The notes beneath the pieces were generated by a model that was given only the letters and a program-made list of their open reading frames with translations, was not told the origin of the DNA and did not search any database. The translations under genes and the position numbers were made by a program. Positions 47,015-59,847 of a stretch of 64,000 nt of DNA are shown here, one piece after another. Every line of letters begins with the position of its first letter. The first letter of the stretch is position 1. The DNA is from Isoetes taiwanensis. Lineage: Eukaryota; Streptophyta; Lycopodiopsida; Isoetales; Isoetaceae. Location: contig JAJEKV010000514.1 of NCBI GenBank assembly GCA_021234155.1, positions 35,515-99,514 of the forward strand. The letters are read 5' to 3'.

Positions 47015-49272
47015 CCTGTTCATGAGATTTTAAATACATATACTTTATTGTAACTCTTCTTTAAATAATACCAGAGGTTATGCTATGCACATAGTTTAAA
47101 ACTAATAAATAAAAAGACAACATAGCAAATTGGGACTTCCAATTGACTAGGGTTTTGCCTTTAATTTGAATAAAAATACAAACAATAAATCATAGAAAAA
47201 AGGTGAATGTCTCAAGAAACCATTTGTGACACATATGTGACAATTAGATTGGTCGACCATTAAGAACAACTTCAACACAAGACGTGTGGGGTGCATGTGG
47301 GTGCTGTAGGCCTAAAGTTGGGTTTCCATATGGCATTCGCTTCCTTGGCATCTAGACACATATCAATGTCATAAGATTGTTGAATTCACATAAGGTTACA
47401 ATTCCTTTTGAACAATCATTCTGGTATGTATCTATCTACATTAAAGAATATATAGTTCTACCTTAACTTGCATTCTGGAGAATATTGCTTTTGAGGTATC
47501 TATGGACTAGCTAGTTTGCTAGGAGACTTTGTCTCTAAGATAACGTTCTAAATAATCTCTATATTCATTTGAAAACCTCATATGAAGGGCTTGCATATAG
47601 ACTACTAAAGAACATGTAGAGTCATGCTTCTTTTGCAACCACCAGTTAACTTCATGTTCCTAGCCCGTCCAGATGCCCCTAGGGTTCTCAAGGTATATCC
47701 GACTTTGCTAAAAAGGTGCCATGAATACCTGTTACAAAAGGGTATTCCATGAAATACGAAAAACTAGAGGGCATTAGGTGAAACTTAAAATTGTACAGAG
47801 GGATATACGTTGACCAAGGGCATCTCAGTAATTTATCTAAACTCAAGGGTATGTCTTGAAATTCGTCAAAACATAAGGGTATTTTGTAGTTTTTCCCTAT
47901 AAGAAAAGATCTAGTACCTACTTGCTCAAATGCCAAAAGGGTCAAGTACCAACTCCAACATTGTTCTCTTTTTTTTTTTAATTGAAGGCAGTAAACCAGT
48001 TAATTACATATCGGAATGCAGCCGACTCCAACATTGTTCTTGATATTTTCTTTTCAACAGAGGGTTAATTTCTAGGGCTGAAATCCATAGGAAGCTACTT
48101 TAGATTCAAGCTGTAGATGGCATTAATTCTATATATACAGACTTTGCTAAAACCACTGGACTCATTGAACTGCTTCTATTCTACTAGATAAACATGTAGG
48201 ATTGCCTCCTGACCCTCTGTACCTTGAAATAAGCCTTGAGCCCGCTACGATTATCCCCATTTATGCAATACAAAAGGAGAAGAAAAAGCACAAAGATGTG
48301 GACACACAAATCTTAAAGGTCAAGGCAACTTTGTCCAAGGTCACAGAGGTTCTAGCAGAGGTAAGTAGCAATTGATTGAAGTTAAGATATCCAAATCAGA
48401 TAGAGTCTATCCTGATTGCATATATTATAGTAAGAATACACACTCTTCATATATTTGTATTTATAAAGCTTGTTCCAAATGTAACAGACTTTTTAAAAAC
48501 AAATGGGGAATTCTCTAAGAAGCTTTAGTTCTTACTAAAATTCTAACCTTTGCAGGCATTTAGAGATCCATTCCTTGGCTCATTGCCCTTTACTTCTAAT
48601 TCACAAAGAGGTGCGCTTACTACAAGTAGCTGTGGACGTCTTATACACTTTAGAAACATGTAAGCATATTCATGCTTTCAGAACCACTCATGTTTTTATC
48701 TTAGACTGGTCATTCATATTCTTTTCACAAGCTGAAAACTGTAAAATTTATGCCCGAGCATCATTTCCTTGCTTACTTTGATGGCGACTAGACATATGTA
48801 ATTGTGTCATTGAGCCTGAAAATGTTCAAATATTCAAAATGAATACTTTTTGAAATGAATCCGCAGAATCACCAACTAAGCTATGTGATGGGAAGGGCGA
48901 AGATCCTAGTAGCTAGCATGTTTATATATCTACTCTTTCTGATTGAATAGCACAATCTAGTATTTCCTACATATATTCTATGTGTTATCGAGTAATGAGC
49001 TTATCTTGGGTGCTATTGAATATACAACTGCAATTGTCAATCGTGTATGTGAGTTGTGTCTTGGCCGAGTTACTTCTTTTGTTTCATATCCATTGATTTT
49101 ACACTTTTTTGTAACGGCTTGCGTCTATTTGAAAAGTTTGGCTATAGTAGATGCATGACTGGATACGATGATTCTATTGCCTTTCCAAATATCTGATTCT
49201 ATTGCTTTTCTACAAATATTATGTATGTTGATTGTTTACCTTTCCAAATATCTGTATTGGTTACTGCAGTCC
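47015..49272. other. Mostly non-coding; one possible exon at about 48187-48360
   Basis: The stretch 48187-48360 (plus strand) reads VGLPPDPLYLEISLEPATII, then a Lys-rich coil (KEKKKHKDVDTQILKVKATL), and ends at a strong donor (GTAAGT at 48361). A second piece after a CAG at about 48556 reads AFRDPFLGSLPFTSNSQRGA. I do not recognise the gene, and no further exons were found. Confidence 0.35.
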
Positions 49273-52200
49273 CTGTTGTAGCCTACAAAAAGAGGGGTCG
49301 TTTGTGCTACCTTGAACTCCCTAAGTTTGTTAAGATTTGAGCAAACAGTAAGAAAATCAAGAACAAGAGGCAAAGCCGAAAATAGCGCACAAAGACAATT
49401 TAGGCGAACACAATGATCATAGAAAAGCTTGCTTGATCAGGAGATTACATCTACCTTATATAGGTTGGGTTTAGAATCTTCTTAATCTGGAGCAGGTGAA
49501 GATTCGTGTCAGCAACAACTTCCACAAACTAAGAATAGCAAAGGAGAATTAACTATCTGCATGGAATCTCTCTAATCTATCCGTTAGTAATCCCTGTAGA
49601 CTTTGATTCCGAACATCCCCCCTTAAAGGATGGAGGGATTAATCCAATTTGCTGCATTTCTGCATTTTAGGAAGGGGCAGAGGCTTAGTGAACATATCGG
49701 CTGCCATGTTTTCAGAGCTGCAGTAAGACAGTCAAAGACGTCCCTGTTCTACCAACTGACGAACCACATGATACCTTATATCAACACGTTTCATGCCTTG
49801 GTGCATGACCGGGTTATGTGAAATGGCTATTGCTCCTTGATTGTCACTTAGTATGTGTAGGGATGGATCAGAAATTATCCCATGCGCAGAGCCAAACTGA
49901 TGGATCCAGACTGCTTCATTACCAGCATGGGCTAATGCAATGTATTCGGCTTCCGTTGTGGACTGAGCGATGCAGCGCTACTTGGAGCTTCTCCAAGAGA
50001 TGGCTCCCCCTGCCAACAAAAACACATAGCCTGAAATGGAGGTACGATCATGCTGATTTCCTGCCCTTTCAGAATCGGAGTAGCCAAGAATTTCTGAAGT
50101 CTCACGTGCTGAGTATTGGATGCCATGTTTGAGGGTACCAGCTATGTAACGGAGGCATCGTTTTAGAGCCACACAATGAGTTTGTGAGTTTGTTTGGGGG
50201 CAGTAGAAAACTGGCTGAGTTTGCAAATGATGAAGGAGAGATCAGGACAGGTGGACACAACTGCAAAATTAAGTATACCAATGATGCTACGATATTGATC
50301 ATAGTAGAATTGCATGGAAGCGGAACAAGGTGGATCTGTAGGCAATAGAACAGAGGCAAATTCCATGGGTGTGGAGATGGGATTGCAAGAGAGAAGACCA
50401 ACTTTGAGAAGTAGATTCTGGAGATACTTGGTTTGTGTGAGACGGAGCAGTCCAGCAGTTTGATCATAAAGAATTTCAATTTCAAGGAAATAATGTACTT
50501 GGCTCAGATCTTTCATGTGAAAAACAGTTTGCAATTGTGATTTGAGAAGACTAAGATCTTGATGGTCAGCTGCAACAAGGAGCAGATCATCCACATAGCA
50601 AAGAACAAAGAGTGGATTGGGAGATGATCTGATATAAACACTAGGATCTGCAGGACTTGGCTGAAATTGAAGATCTACGAGAGACTGATGAAGACGGGCA
50701 TACCATGTTCGAGGAGTTTGACGTAGACCATATAGAGCTTTGTGAAGCAAACAAATGGTATCTTTAGCAGATCCTTGTACAAAACCTTCAGGTTGTTCAA
50801 GGTAAACTGTTTCTTGTAAATCACCATGAAGAAAGGCATTAGTGACGTCCATTTGGTGGATAAAATAGCGATGTTGAGTGGCATAAGCAAGAATGATACG
50901 AATGGATACCATTTTGGCAACAGGAGCAAAGGTTTGATCAAAGTCGACACCTTGAGTTTGTGTGAACCCTTTGGCAACAAATCTGGCTTTGTAGCGGTCT
51001 ATGGCAACAGTGGAATCATATTTGAGTTTAAATACCCAACGAGACCCTACAACAGAGTGATCAGAAGGTCAGGGAACTAAAGTCCAAGTGTTTGCTTCAA
51101 GAATGGCCTGATATTCATGTTGCATTGCAGCAGCCCACTGGGATTTCTCAAGACTGTTCATGGCAGATTGGTAACTGGGGGGTTCAATAGATTGATCAGA
51201 AATTTGAAATGAGTAATCTTGAGCCCATATAGGTGGGCGTCTGGTGCAAGATGGGCGAGACATAATTGCAATAGGCAGTGGAGTGTCAGGCAGAGTATCA
51301 TGCTCTGGAATATGAGAGACTGTTGGCTCAGCAGAATGACAAGGAGAACTTGAAGACGCAGGTGGATTGGGATGCCCAATGGTGGAACCTTGAGAGTTTG
51401 AAGAATTTGATGAATCAGGCAAGCTTAAGGGTTGTGCAACAGGTGCTTCAAACAAGATATAGGAGGGATCTGGGATTTTAGTGTGAGGAAAGCATGACTC
51501 CATCTCATTGAAGAATGCATGAGCAGTAACAACCAGGGTGTTATGATCAAGATCAAACAAACGATATGCTTTTCGATTAAGGCAGTAGCCGATAAACATG
51601 CAGGGTTTAGCCTTTGGTGACATCTTAAGATGGGATGGAAGAGGGGCAAATGCACGACATCCAAACACTTTAAGGTGTTTGAGACTTACAGATTTTCCCG
51701 ACCAGGGAATAAATTACTAGTCGCATATTTCTTATTAGCCAGAATGACTTTAGCTAATCTTGCTCGATATTAATCCCAAAACTTTCTGTAGTTTAGCTAA
51801 AATCTACACATTTTTCCTTTCATACTTTCTAGCGTTTAGCTAAACTAACCCAAACATCATCCCAAAAATTTCTATGGTGTGTCCAACAGAAAATATTAAG
51901 CCAAATTATACTTTTTTCAATCGCTTCCACTTATTTTAGTCATTTTCTTTGTGAAAATATTCTAAAATAATGCTAACTCGCAAAGTCTAGGACTCAAATT
52001 AATTCATAATGCTAGAAACTAAACTACTAATCATATATTTCATATAAACTAGAATGATGTTAGCTAAACTAGCTCGAAATTCATTCTAAAAGTTTCTATG
52101 GTTTGGCTAAACAATACAAAATTTCACTCTCTTACTTTCTAGCGTTAAGCTAAAGAGCTCTAGGATTGGTGCAGTCCCGAAAAAAGTTAAACTAAAATTA

Positions 52201-54088
52201 TTATTTTTTTTCCAAATTTTTCCATTTACTTTAGCCAATTGTTTTTTAAAATGTGCTAAAAAATAGCCAAATAGCTAAGTTTAGCCCTTAAATTATTCTA
52301 TGTTCCCGACCACACCTCTTCTGGCAATTGATTGTTGAGACTGCTATGAGGTGCCTGATTTGTCAAGTACGCTGATGTCTATACTGCCTCACCCCAGAAA
52401 CGAGCAGGAACATGTCTAGCAGCGAGAAGTGTTCGAGACATTTCAATAACCGTGCGGTTGGCTCTCTCAACACGTCCATTATGCTCTGGTGAATAAGGAG
52501 CACTAATATGATGCTGAATTCCATGACGGATGCAAAAATCAGCAAAACTTCGGGAGTTGAATTCCCCTCCACCATCACTGCGTACGGTAGCCAACTGTTT
52601 CCCTGTAAGACGCTCAACTTCTGCGAGAAATGTAACAAAGTTATCAAAAGCCTGATTCTTGGTGTGAAGAAAGTAGACAAAGTGCTTGCGGGAGTAGTCA
52701 TCTAACAGGAGCATAACGTATTGAGCGCCATTGAGGGTAGGTGGTCTGATAGGTCCACAGAACATGAACAACTCAAGTGGGCGTGATGCACAGGACTCGG
52801 AAGGTGAGAAATGAGCTCGAATTATCTTATTTTGGAGACATGCATTACATGGCAAGGGAAATAGAGAGTCTGGAGGCAGATTCTTACTTCGAGTTAAATG
52901 AGCAAGCCTAGCAGAGGATATGTGTCCCATTCTTAAATGCCAAATGGAGTGCTCTAAGGATTGAGTAATTGCAATATGTACTTGCTCAGAAAAGATCTCT
53001 GCAATCTGATACAAATTTCCTGCACAAATTCTAGTGAGAAAGATGGTATGATCAGGGCTTTTAATCTGGCAGCAGTCAGACTGAAAGACAACATGAAGGC
53101 CAGCATCTGTGACTTTACTCACAGATAACAGACTTTTGTGAAGACCTGGAACATGCAAAACATTCTTCACAAGCTTAGTATGGCCAAACTTGAATGTCAA
53201 TGAAATGGTACCAGAAGCAATAGCAATTTGATGATAATTATCTCCCATTCGGACTGAGCGTGGATGTGGGAAACATTCATATGTGACAAAGACTCCTCTG
53301 TGAGGAGTCATGTGACTAGTAGTCCCTGAGTCCAGGTACCAGGCATGATCTGGAGTCAAAGAATCAACAATTGTACAAAGAAAATCAACTACCATGTTAC
53401 TCTGTTCAATGGTGGAGACTGAAGTTGATTTTGGCACAGGAGCAGGAGCCCGACAATCTCAGGCCAAGTAACCATCTTTTTGGCATCTGTAGCATTTGAT
53501 TTTCCTATCAGTGCGTGGCTTGCGAGCTTGATCTTTGCCATCTTTGCTGGATTTGATTTCAGCTACCATAAGAGTATCAGCTGAATGTGGTCGAGTCTGC
53601 ATCTGACGCATGAACTCAACCTTGACCCGCTCATAAGCAGTTTCAAAGGTGTACTCCTGGAGCCGCCCTTCAAGATTAATTACTAATCCTTCATAGGATT
53701 TCGGAAGGTTGTTCAAGAGAATACATACCTTCTCATCTTCCTTCATCTCTCTTCCAGTAGAACACAGATCATCCAAAAGATCTTTCATTTTGCAGACATG
53801 CTCAATCAGGTCTGCTCCTTCATCAAGGTGAAGCTCATACAACTTCTTCCAAAGAACAAGGCAATTGCTCACAGTGGTGGATTCATAGTGAGACCGCAAG
53901 GCCATCCACATGTCTCGAGCAGTCTGAGACCCTTTAACAACCCAAATAGGGATGTCATCAAGGCTTGCTGTGATTAGCAGCTTGGCCTTTCTGTCTTTCT
54001 CAAGGAAGTCAGAATTTGTTGCATCAAGAGAAACCTCAATTTCAACCTCTTCACCCTTAATGGTTGAATCAGATACGGGCCTAGCCAA
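49273..54088 (-). mobile_element. Ty1/copia retrotransposon, 5'-truncated, inactive
   Basis: In minus-strand order: Gag (54088-53459), whose zinc knuckle reads CYRCQKDGYLA then a stop codon, with Tyr in place of His; protease (WYLDSGTTSHMTPH, about 53340); GAG-pre-integrase (IWHLRMGHISSARL); integrase core (LLLDDYSRKHFVYF, VRSDGGGEFNSRSF, YSPEHNGRVERANR); reverse transcriptase (QMDVTNAFLHGDLQE, YVDDLLLVA near 50600); and RNase H (STTEAEYIALAHAGNEAVW, about 49950). The polypurine tract TTTAAGGGGGGA is followed by the 3' LTR (about 49615-49273, TGTTCGGA start). No 5' LTR or primer-binding site follows 54088, so that end is lost. Frameshifts and a nested insertion add to the damage. Strong match to Pseudoviridae-type plant retrotransposons. 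Confidence 0.92.
51704..52302. mobile_element. 599-bp insertion nested in the copia element
   Basis: Flanked by a perfect 9-base duplication TTCCCGACC (51695-51703 and 52303-52311), and host reading resumes on both sides. The insert is AT-rich and non-coding. It is built from two diverged head-to-tail copies of about 300 bases; AGAATGA.(G/T)TTAGCTAA and ACTTTCTAGCGTT recur in both. Motif TTTAGCTAAA is frequent. Ends AGGGAATAAATTACTA and its poor complement are only weakly inverted. Nine-base duplications suggest a Mutator-like or hAT-related mechanism. Confidence 0.85.
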
Positions 54089-54405
54089 TCATGGTTGTCC
54101 TGTCAACCCATACAAACACAATGGTTTCAAGTCCATTCTTGGACTCCTTAACCTAACCATCATTCATTTAAATTGGATTTATGTCTGTTCCAAAAGCACG
54201 CCACTTTTGCATACCCTTTTCTCAATATAGTGTTTTGTTGTGTGACATGCTGTTTTATTGTTGCAAATTTTTGCATTGTAGTAGTGGGTGGTTTAACATT
54301 TTCTTGTTTTAGTGAGAAGAATGTGGTGTTTGATTAGCATTTGTAGATAACAACACATCAATATACAGAGAACACTTTTTACATTGTATTCACTTGATAT
54401 GAAGA
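54089..54405. other. Spacer, nothing recognised
   Basis: AT-rich junction between the truncated 5' side of the copia element and the FCP1-like pseudogene. Confidence 0.4.
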
Positions 54406-55080
54406 TTACATAGGGACTAGTCCTTTCTTTGTCAAATAACTCTCAAGATAGGGATCCATCTCCTTAGTCCGATCTAGTTCTGGATGCGTTTTGACAACAT
54501 CTGATATTGTTTTACCAGAAGCCAAGCCACTCATGATGGACATGAATAGTACTAGAAACTCATCTGTTGAGTAATCTTGTGGAGTATAAGTTGGTGGATT
54601 TAGAGCCTGGCCTTGATTATAAAAGCACTTAAGAGCATCATCATCTACTATTATGATGTCCTCTTTCTTTTGAATGCCAAGCTGATCCATCATAGTACCA
54701 AGATGTTTCCACGAAGAGCCCGGTTTGCCATCCGGATCTCTTGGATGTGGAAACTTTATACACTTACTTTGGTCCCAAATCGTCACAAAGTCTCGATTCA
54801 TGCACGGTAACACCCTCATTACTTCATCAACATTTCTGCATTCCATTGAGGACCCGGATGGCAACTTCGAAACAATCGAGCGCCTCATTCATCATATCTT
54901 CTAAGTGTGGGCGAGGATAGATCCACTTAGTATTCGATTCTAGAGGGACTTGCTTTCGAAGTCATCAGCGTTAATAAGCTTCTTAGGAAGCGTTTTACAC
55001 GGGACACCATTCGGTCGAAGACAATGATTTTGTCTGGCGGTGGAGCCCACGAACCATGGAAAACAAAGAGTTAGCCATGC
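54406..55080 (-). pseudogene. FCP1-like HAD phosphatase domain, frameshifted
   Basis: Reading the minus strand across at least two frameshifts gives, in order, DKIIVFD (motif I region), WIYPRPHLEDMM, SSMECRNVDEVMRVL, FVTIWDQSKCIKFPHPRDP and DIIIVDDDALKCFYNQG (motif IV Asp residues), then a helical tail (DEFLVLFMSIMSGLASGKTI) ending at 54406. The same block order occurs at 39.5-40.1 kb on the plus strand, so the two are relatives of one plant family of NIF/FCP1-type phosphatases. The last 160 codons are open, the front part is broken. Confidence 0.72.
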
Positions 55081-58000
55081 AAAAGTGTTACGCAATACCG
55101 TGGCGTTTTTATCCTTCATAACAAAGCTACATATCTCGCTTTTGGCGTGAATTACCTTTCATCGTCGCCCGTCATCCTTGGCGATCTTAGCGTCTACTTC
55201 ACTCCCGGATGCTTCTTGTCGGAAGCATGAGCATGCCGTTAAGTTAGGACCGTTCTCTTCTATGAAACCGCAGGGGTTTGATTCCTAACCTCGGTGGTTG
55301 TATCGAGCTTGCATGATCATCTGGCTGGTATCGAGGCTGCCTTGATCGTACCCCCAAAATTTGGACATTACCGGTTGGAATGTTATCAAGCATGGGCCTT
55401 AAATTTTTTCTCCATGGTCTCGCGTTCCCGCTCTAGCATTTCGGCCTTCTCCTCGGGGGTTGCATTGCTTTTGAACGATGCGGGTTGCACTTTCGTAGGC
55501 TTTTGTGAACTAGTATTCTACTTACGCCCTTCCGTAAGGTACCAAAGCCAACATTTTTTTATCTTTTGACAGGACCCCAATCAGCCCGTGGCTAGTACCT
55601 TTTCGAAAAACACTTCAAAGGAAATCCACTGGACTGGTCATCGTTGTGAAACTTAAACATCTTCTTGATGTCTTGAGGGCCTCTCTACCAATATACCCTC
55701 CAACATGCAATTCCACGGCAAGTGGTATCAAGTGGTGCAAATGCCTCAACAAGATAGCTTGCGGATTGATTGCAAATCCATGTTTATTCAAGGGTCCCTT
55801 TTCTTTTGTCGGCAATTCAGTGATGTCTTTCGCGGTAGAGGTTAGGAACATCAAATTCCTCGCATTCATTTGCTTCATCCTCACCATCGCTTTGTAGAAG
55901 ACATTTTTCAAGTTGGGTTCATCAAAAGAAAACAACGCCATGCACCTTTATCCGATGCCCCTTTGCTCTTAGCTACCTCATAGTCATCATCGGCACAAGG
56001 GATATCATTATGAAGATTATACAAAGCGGCTTTTATCTTTGCATCCTCAAATCGGTATCCTTTGTCTCAAAGAGAAGAGCCTTCCCTAACGACCTTTAGG
56101 CATTCCAAATTCGTATGTAAAACCACCAAAGCATGCATATGAGGCTCTCACGGGGGCATATGATGACAATAGTAAAGAGCTTCGAGGTTGTTAAGCCTAT
56201 CGCGACTACTAAAAAAACCGATGTACTCTGTTGAGTCATCCCCTTCTCTCTCCTTTGGATCGCTTTATCAATACAAGAAATATTACGAGGGGCCTATTGT
56301 TGTATCGGGTAGGAGACCTTTATAGCGATGGGGCCGGTGTTGGAGTGCGGGTAAGTCACCACCAACATCTTTTCGGGGCGGCAACCTTTCTTCTCCATTT
56401 CAGCCATCACCTTATCGGATAGCTTTGAGGTGTCTTTGTTGGTTCTTTGATTTCCTGTTTTGCGAAATTCCTTCGACCAAAAGGCGTATTTCTTGATGTC
56501 ATCAGCGGAACCGCCATACTTGTCTAGCGGGCCGACTTGGACAATGTTACATCACCCGGATAGCTTACGAAGTTCTTCACCAAGCTGCTACCTTCATAAC
56601 TTCGCATGTTCTTTATATGAGTGCAACAATCAATGAAGGACATTTTGTCCTTAAGCTGAATAAGCCTTCTTGTATGAGAACTTCTTTGTTTATGCATTGA
56701 TTTAACAACCAAATGATTTCATCATCTTGGAGGCCACGTACTTTCCTCATCTCGGTAGTCTTGAGATCAAATATTGAAGTATCTTGAGGAGGCACTCATC
56801 CCATTGGATGCAGTAGGCGTTTACGAGCATAAGCATCGGAACTTCGTTCCACCGCCTGAGAACCGTCCTTAGCGAAGAGCGATCTTGTAGGCATCGTAGG
56901 ACCTCACGGAAAGGCTGCTTGGGGCGTCTCGCCTTTGCTTCCTCCTTAGTTTTTTTTTTCCTTTTTTTTTGGCTCTTGGTTTCCTATCTTGGATGATAGT
57001 GCGAGCCAAGGTCTTTTCAATGCCTTAAACTCCTTAGACCCGTTCCTCCACTTTGTTTTGTTTTGCGGGGTCTTCCATATTCTATCCATTCTTTGGCGGG
57101 CATGGCCGGAGTTGTTCCACGTAAGGGCTGCACGTGTAAGGAAAGCATGTCAGCCAATATGAGCAGGGCATATAAAAGTTAACCACTTTTTAGATCAAGC
57201 AAACAGGATAATCAGGAAACGTCAAAGGCAGTCGTGCCAATTCGCGCGTGACGTGTATTCATGCTGCCAATTCGCGCCTGGCGTGTATTCATCCGCGAAT
57301 TGTCGGTATGAATACACGCCCGCCAATTGCTAATGTCTTGCATTTTGATCGGCGATGCGTTGCCAATGGCGCCTAGCGTGTATTCATCGACATGTGTATG
57401 TTGCCCTGGCATGTGTAAATCTGACGAGATCTTTCTTGTGGTTCTTCACAACCTCCACTAGGAGTTGACAACAGATGTCATCCTGCTCCTCACAAGTGAT
57501 AAGAATACCTTGTTTCTTCATAAGATCGCTCTCTTTCTTTCTGGAGTGTAACACAAGATCCACCTTACCATTTTGTTTTGCCTACATCAACATACCACTC
57601 CGCCTTGTCATCCATCTTCTCCTCGGGGCATGGAGGATGCGTATACCTGCTTCGATAATGGATCCGCTATCATCCATCGACAATGCATAGGATTTGCGTC
57701 CTCATTGGGCTTTCCCTTTTTACGTGTGGAGCTCATTTTGGGTATCTTCCAGAGCCTCTTGCTTTCTTAGGAGGAGGTGTAGGAGCTATCATTCGGTTTT
57801 GTCTCTTCTTCCCGCAAGCAATGCGGTGCAATACACGCTTAAGCGATTTGGTGGTCATCAATTCGGCCAGGCTAAAGCCTGAGAATGGCATACGGTCCCG
57901 ATTCTGGACATGCACTCATAAAGGCGTGCCAATTATAGCATGCCGACTGCGATCGATGGCGAGGCCAACTAAACGGTCATACTACTTTACAAATTATAGA

Positions 58001-58312
58001 CATAATAATTAATCACGAGCGAGGACAATTTAACACGGGAAGGACATTTATTATGCGGATGCAAATACAAGTCCGCAAGAAATGAGCAGCTAAAGAAATG
58101 ATAGGCGGAGTGTCGGTGACTATAGAAATTTAAGTCAACTTTCTACGAAATAATAGACAGGAGCATAGGCAGAAGATACAGAGCAAATACAGTAAATATA
58201 GAGCAATGAACAATGAATGAATAACACACAGAATGATGACAATACTGACCTTGAGCATCTTCTCTCGCGGCCCGGCCTGAGTTTGGAGCAGCACGACCTT
58301 TGGGCGGCATCT
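55081..58312 (-). pseudogene. Broken minus-strand coding sequence, family unknown
   Basis: Several minus-strand blocks look like protein: MPPKGRAAPNSGRAAREDAQ followed by a GTCAGT donor (58312-58252); RDRMPFSGFSLAELMTTKSL (about 57900); SADDIKKYAFWSKEFRKTGN (about 56500); GCRPEKMLVVTYPHSNTGP (about 56380); FDEPNLKNVFYKAMVRMKQM and DITELPTKEKGPL (55930-55780); and NATPEEKAEMLERERETMEK (about 55440). All lie upstream of, and in the same direction as, the FCP1-like domain, so they may be the front of that gene or a separate transposon protein. Frameshifts and stops separate them. I do not recognise the family. Confidence 0.45.
57236..57386 (+). repeat. GC-rich repeat cluster with GCGTGTATTCAT motif
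   Basis: GCCAATTCGCGC..G(A/G)CGTGTATTCAT occurs at 57236 and 57266 (30-bp spacing), inverted at about 57305-57330, and again at 57362. The same motif family (CACGCCAGCGTGTATTGCA) recurs in the hairpin at 59.9-60.1 kb. Confidence 0.8.
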
Positions 58313-58476
58313 TCGCGATGATCTTGGCGCCTCGGAGTTCTTGAGTTTCTGGCGCCTCGGCGGAGTTCTTGGCGTCCCGAACAAGTCGACAATCAAAAAG
58401 CAAGAAATGGAATTCAAAACCTTATATAGATTTCCATAAGGCGATTAGGTCGGCTTTCGATCGACGGGTTTCATTC

Positions 58477-58600
58477 GGATCGACTTTTCATCGACGGTCC
58501 GATAGAAGCGAGCGGTTATTAAAATTTCGCGGATCGACTTTTAATCGACGGTCCGATAGAAGGGAGCGGATATTTAAATTTCGCGGATCGACATCGGCGG
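58477..58600 (+). repeat. 54-bp tandem repeat
   Basis: Units starting GGATCGACTTT at 58477 and 58531 and a partial third at 58585. Each contains AATCGACGGTCCGATAGAAG or a near copy. The plus-strand open frame across it is probably a consequence of the repeat. Confidence 0.85.
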
Positions 58601-59847
58601 TTAGCAATCTTACGATTGGGCCTAATGGACGGGACGCGATCGTACGAGCAGTAAATGGCTCTACGACCGCCGTATTATCAAATCCCATAATTAGATTTCA
58701 CTCAGCGGCTAGAAAAGTAGTACAATTAACGGATAATTTGAAACTACCACCTAATCTTGCCGCCAGCCTTTCTTGTCATTCGAACTTCGAAAAAAGAACT
58801 TGGAAGAACGGGAAGAACTTCGAAAAGAACTTCGGAAGAAGCTGGGGAAGAAGCCGGCGCTGGCGATGTCGGCGCCTTCATGTAAGTTCATCTACTCTTC
58901 GAACCCAAGCTCCAAATTAATCCCACGATCTTGCGACATTGAGCGGCGTTGGGAGAAGAATGCTACATCGCGGCGGCTAATTTGAAGAGGAGGGTGGGAA
59001 ATTGCAAGATAGAATCGGTCGATCAGGAAGCAATCTGCCATGGAGTTCCTCTTGGAAATGATCATGTGAAGATTCTAGTAACCGATTGCCATTTCAACGA
59101 CGAAGCATTACCGAAGGCATCGATGGAACCACGATGGGTGAAAGCATCCGGAACCTTTGTTGCATGGCCGATAATTCGCTTAAAGAAGGTGAGTTTCATT
59201 TTCTTGGAAGACATAGAGGAAGATTGAGTGCTCATACTAAAATGCAAGGCGATTCTGTCATATGTATGAAATTAAAAGGCTTGCATGCGGACCATTCATT
59301 CAATATTGCAAAACTATAAGGCACTGCGGACTGAGCATTCGGGAATTCAAAAACAACTTGTATTCTTTACATGGATGGGATATTCTTTAAAAACACGCAT
59401 TCTTTACATTGTTTTAATTACATCATGTGTTATTTATCTATGTGTTATTCATCCGTGTGTTGTTCCTCGGTAGTCTCAAATCTTTGGCACAATAGTCTCA
59501 AATCTTTGTTGAAAAAGATAAAGCTGGCATACAAGATTACGGCAAATAAGATGGTGCGACTATTGAGATATTACCCAAAATGGCCGAGGTGCGCAACTCT
59601 AATTATCAGCTTAGCATTCTCAATTTCAAGCCCCTCGAGCCGCGGCACTACTCATTGAATAAGCTTATGCTTGTAGCCTATCCGGGTACGGGGAGGAACC
59701 GGTTGAATCTGGCCAGGCGTATGTTCGATTGAATACTGGCGCCCGGCGGCGAATTCATTGAAAAAACAAATTAGTGATTTCGCGCCATGAGCTAATACCA
59801 TTCACTTGTAATTTAAATGCCATGCGTGTATCCTGTATTGTACTTTA
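58601..59847. other. No gene assigned
   Basis: Open frames on the plus strand near 58.75-59.23 kb have fair codon quality (ESVDQEAICHGVPLGNDHVK, then EPRWVKASGTFVAWPIIRLK followed by a GTGAGT donor at about 59189) and may be remnants of another broken gene. No family recognised. Confidence 0.35.

Noticed and set aside
58369-58920. 183-codon open frame on the plus strand
   Set aside because: Its repeated peptide blocks come from the 54-bp tandem repeat and the rest has no protein-like pattern; the minus strand is the more plausible coding strand here.
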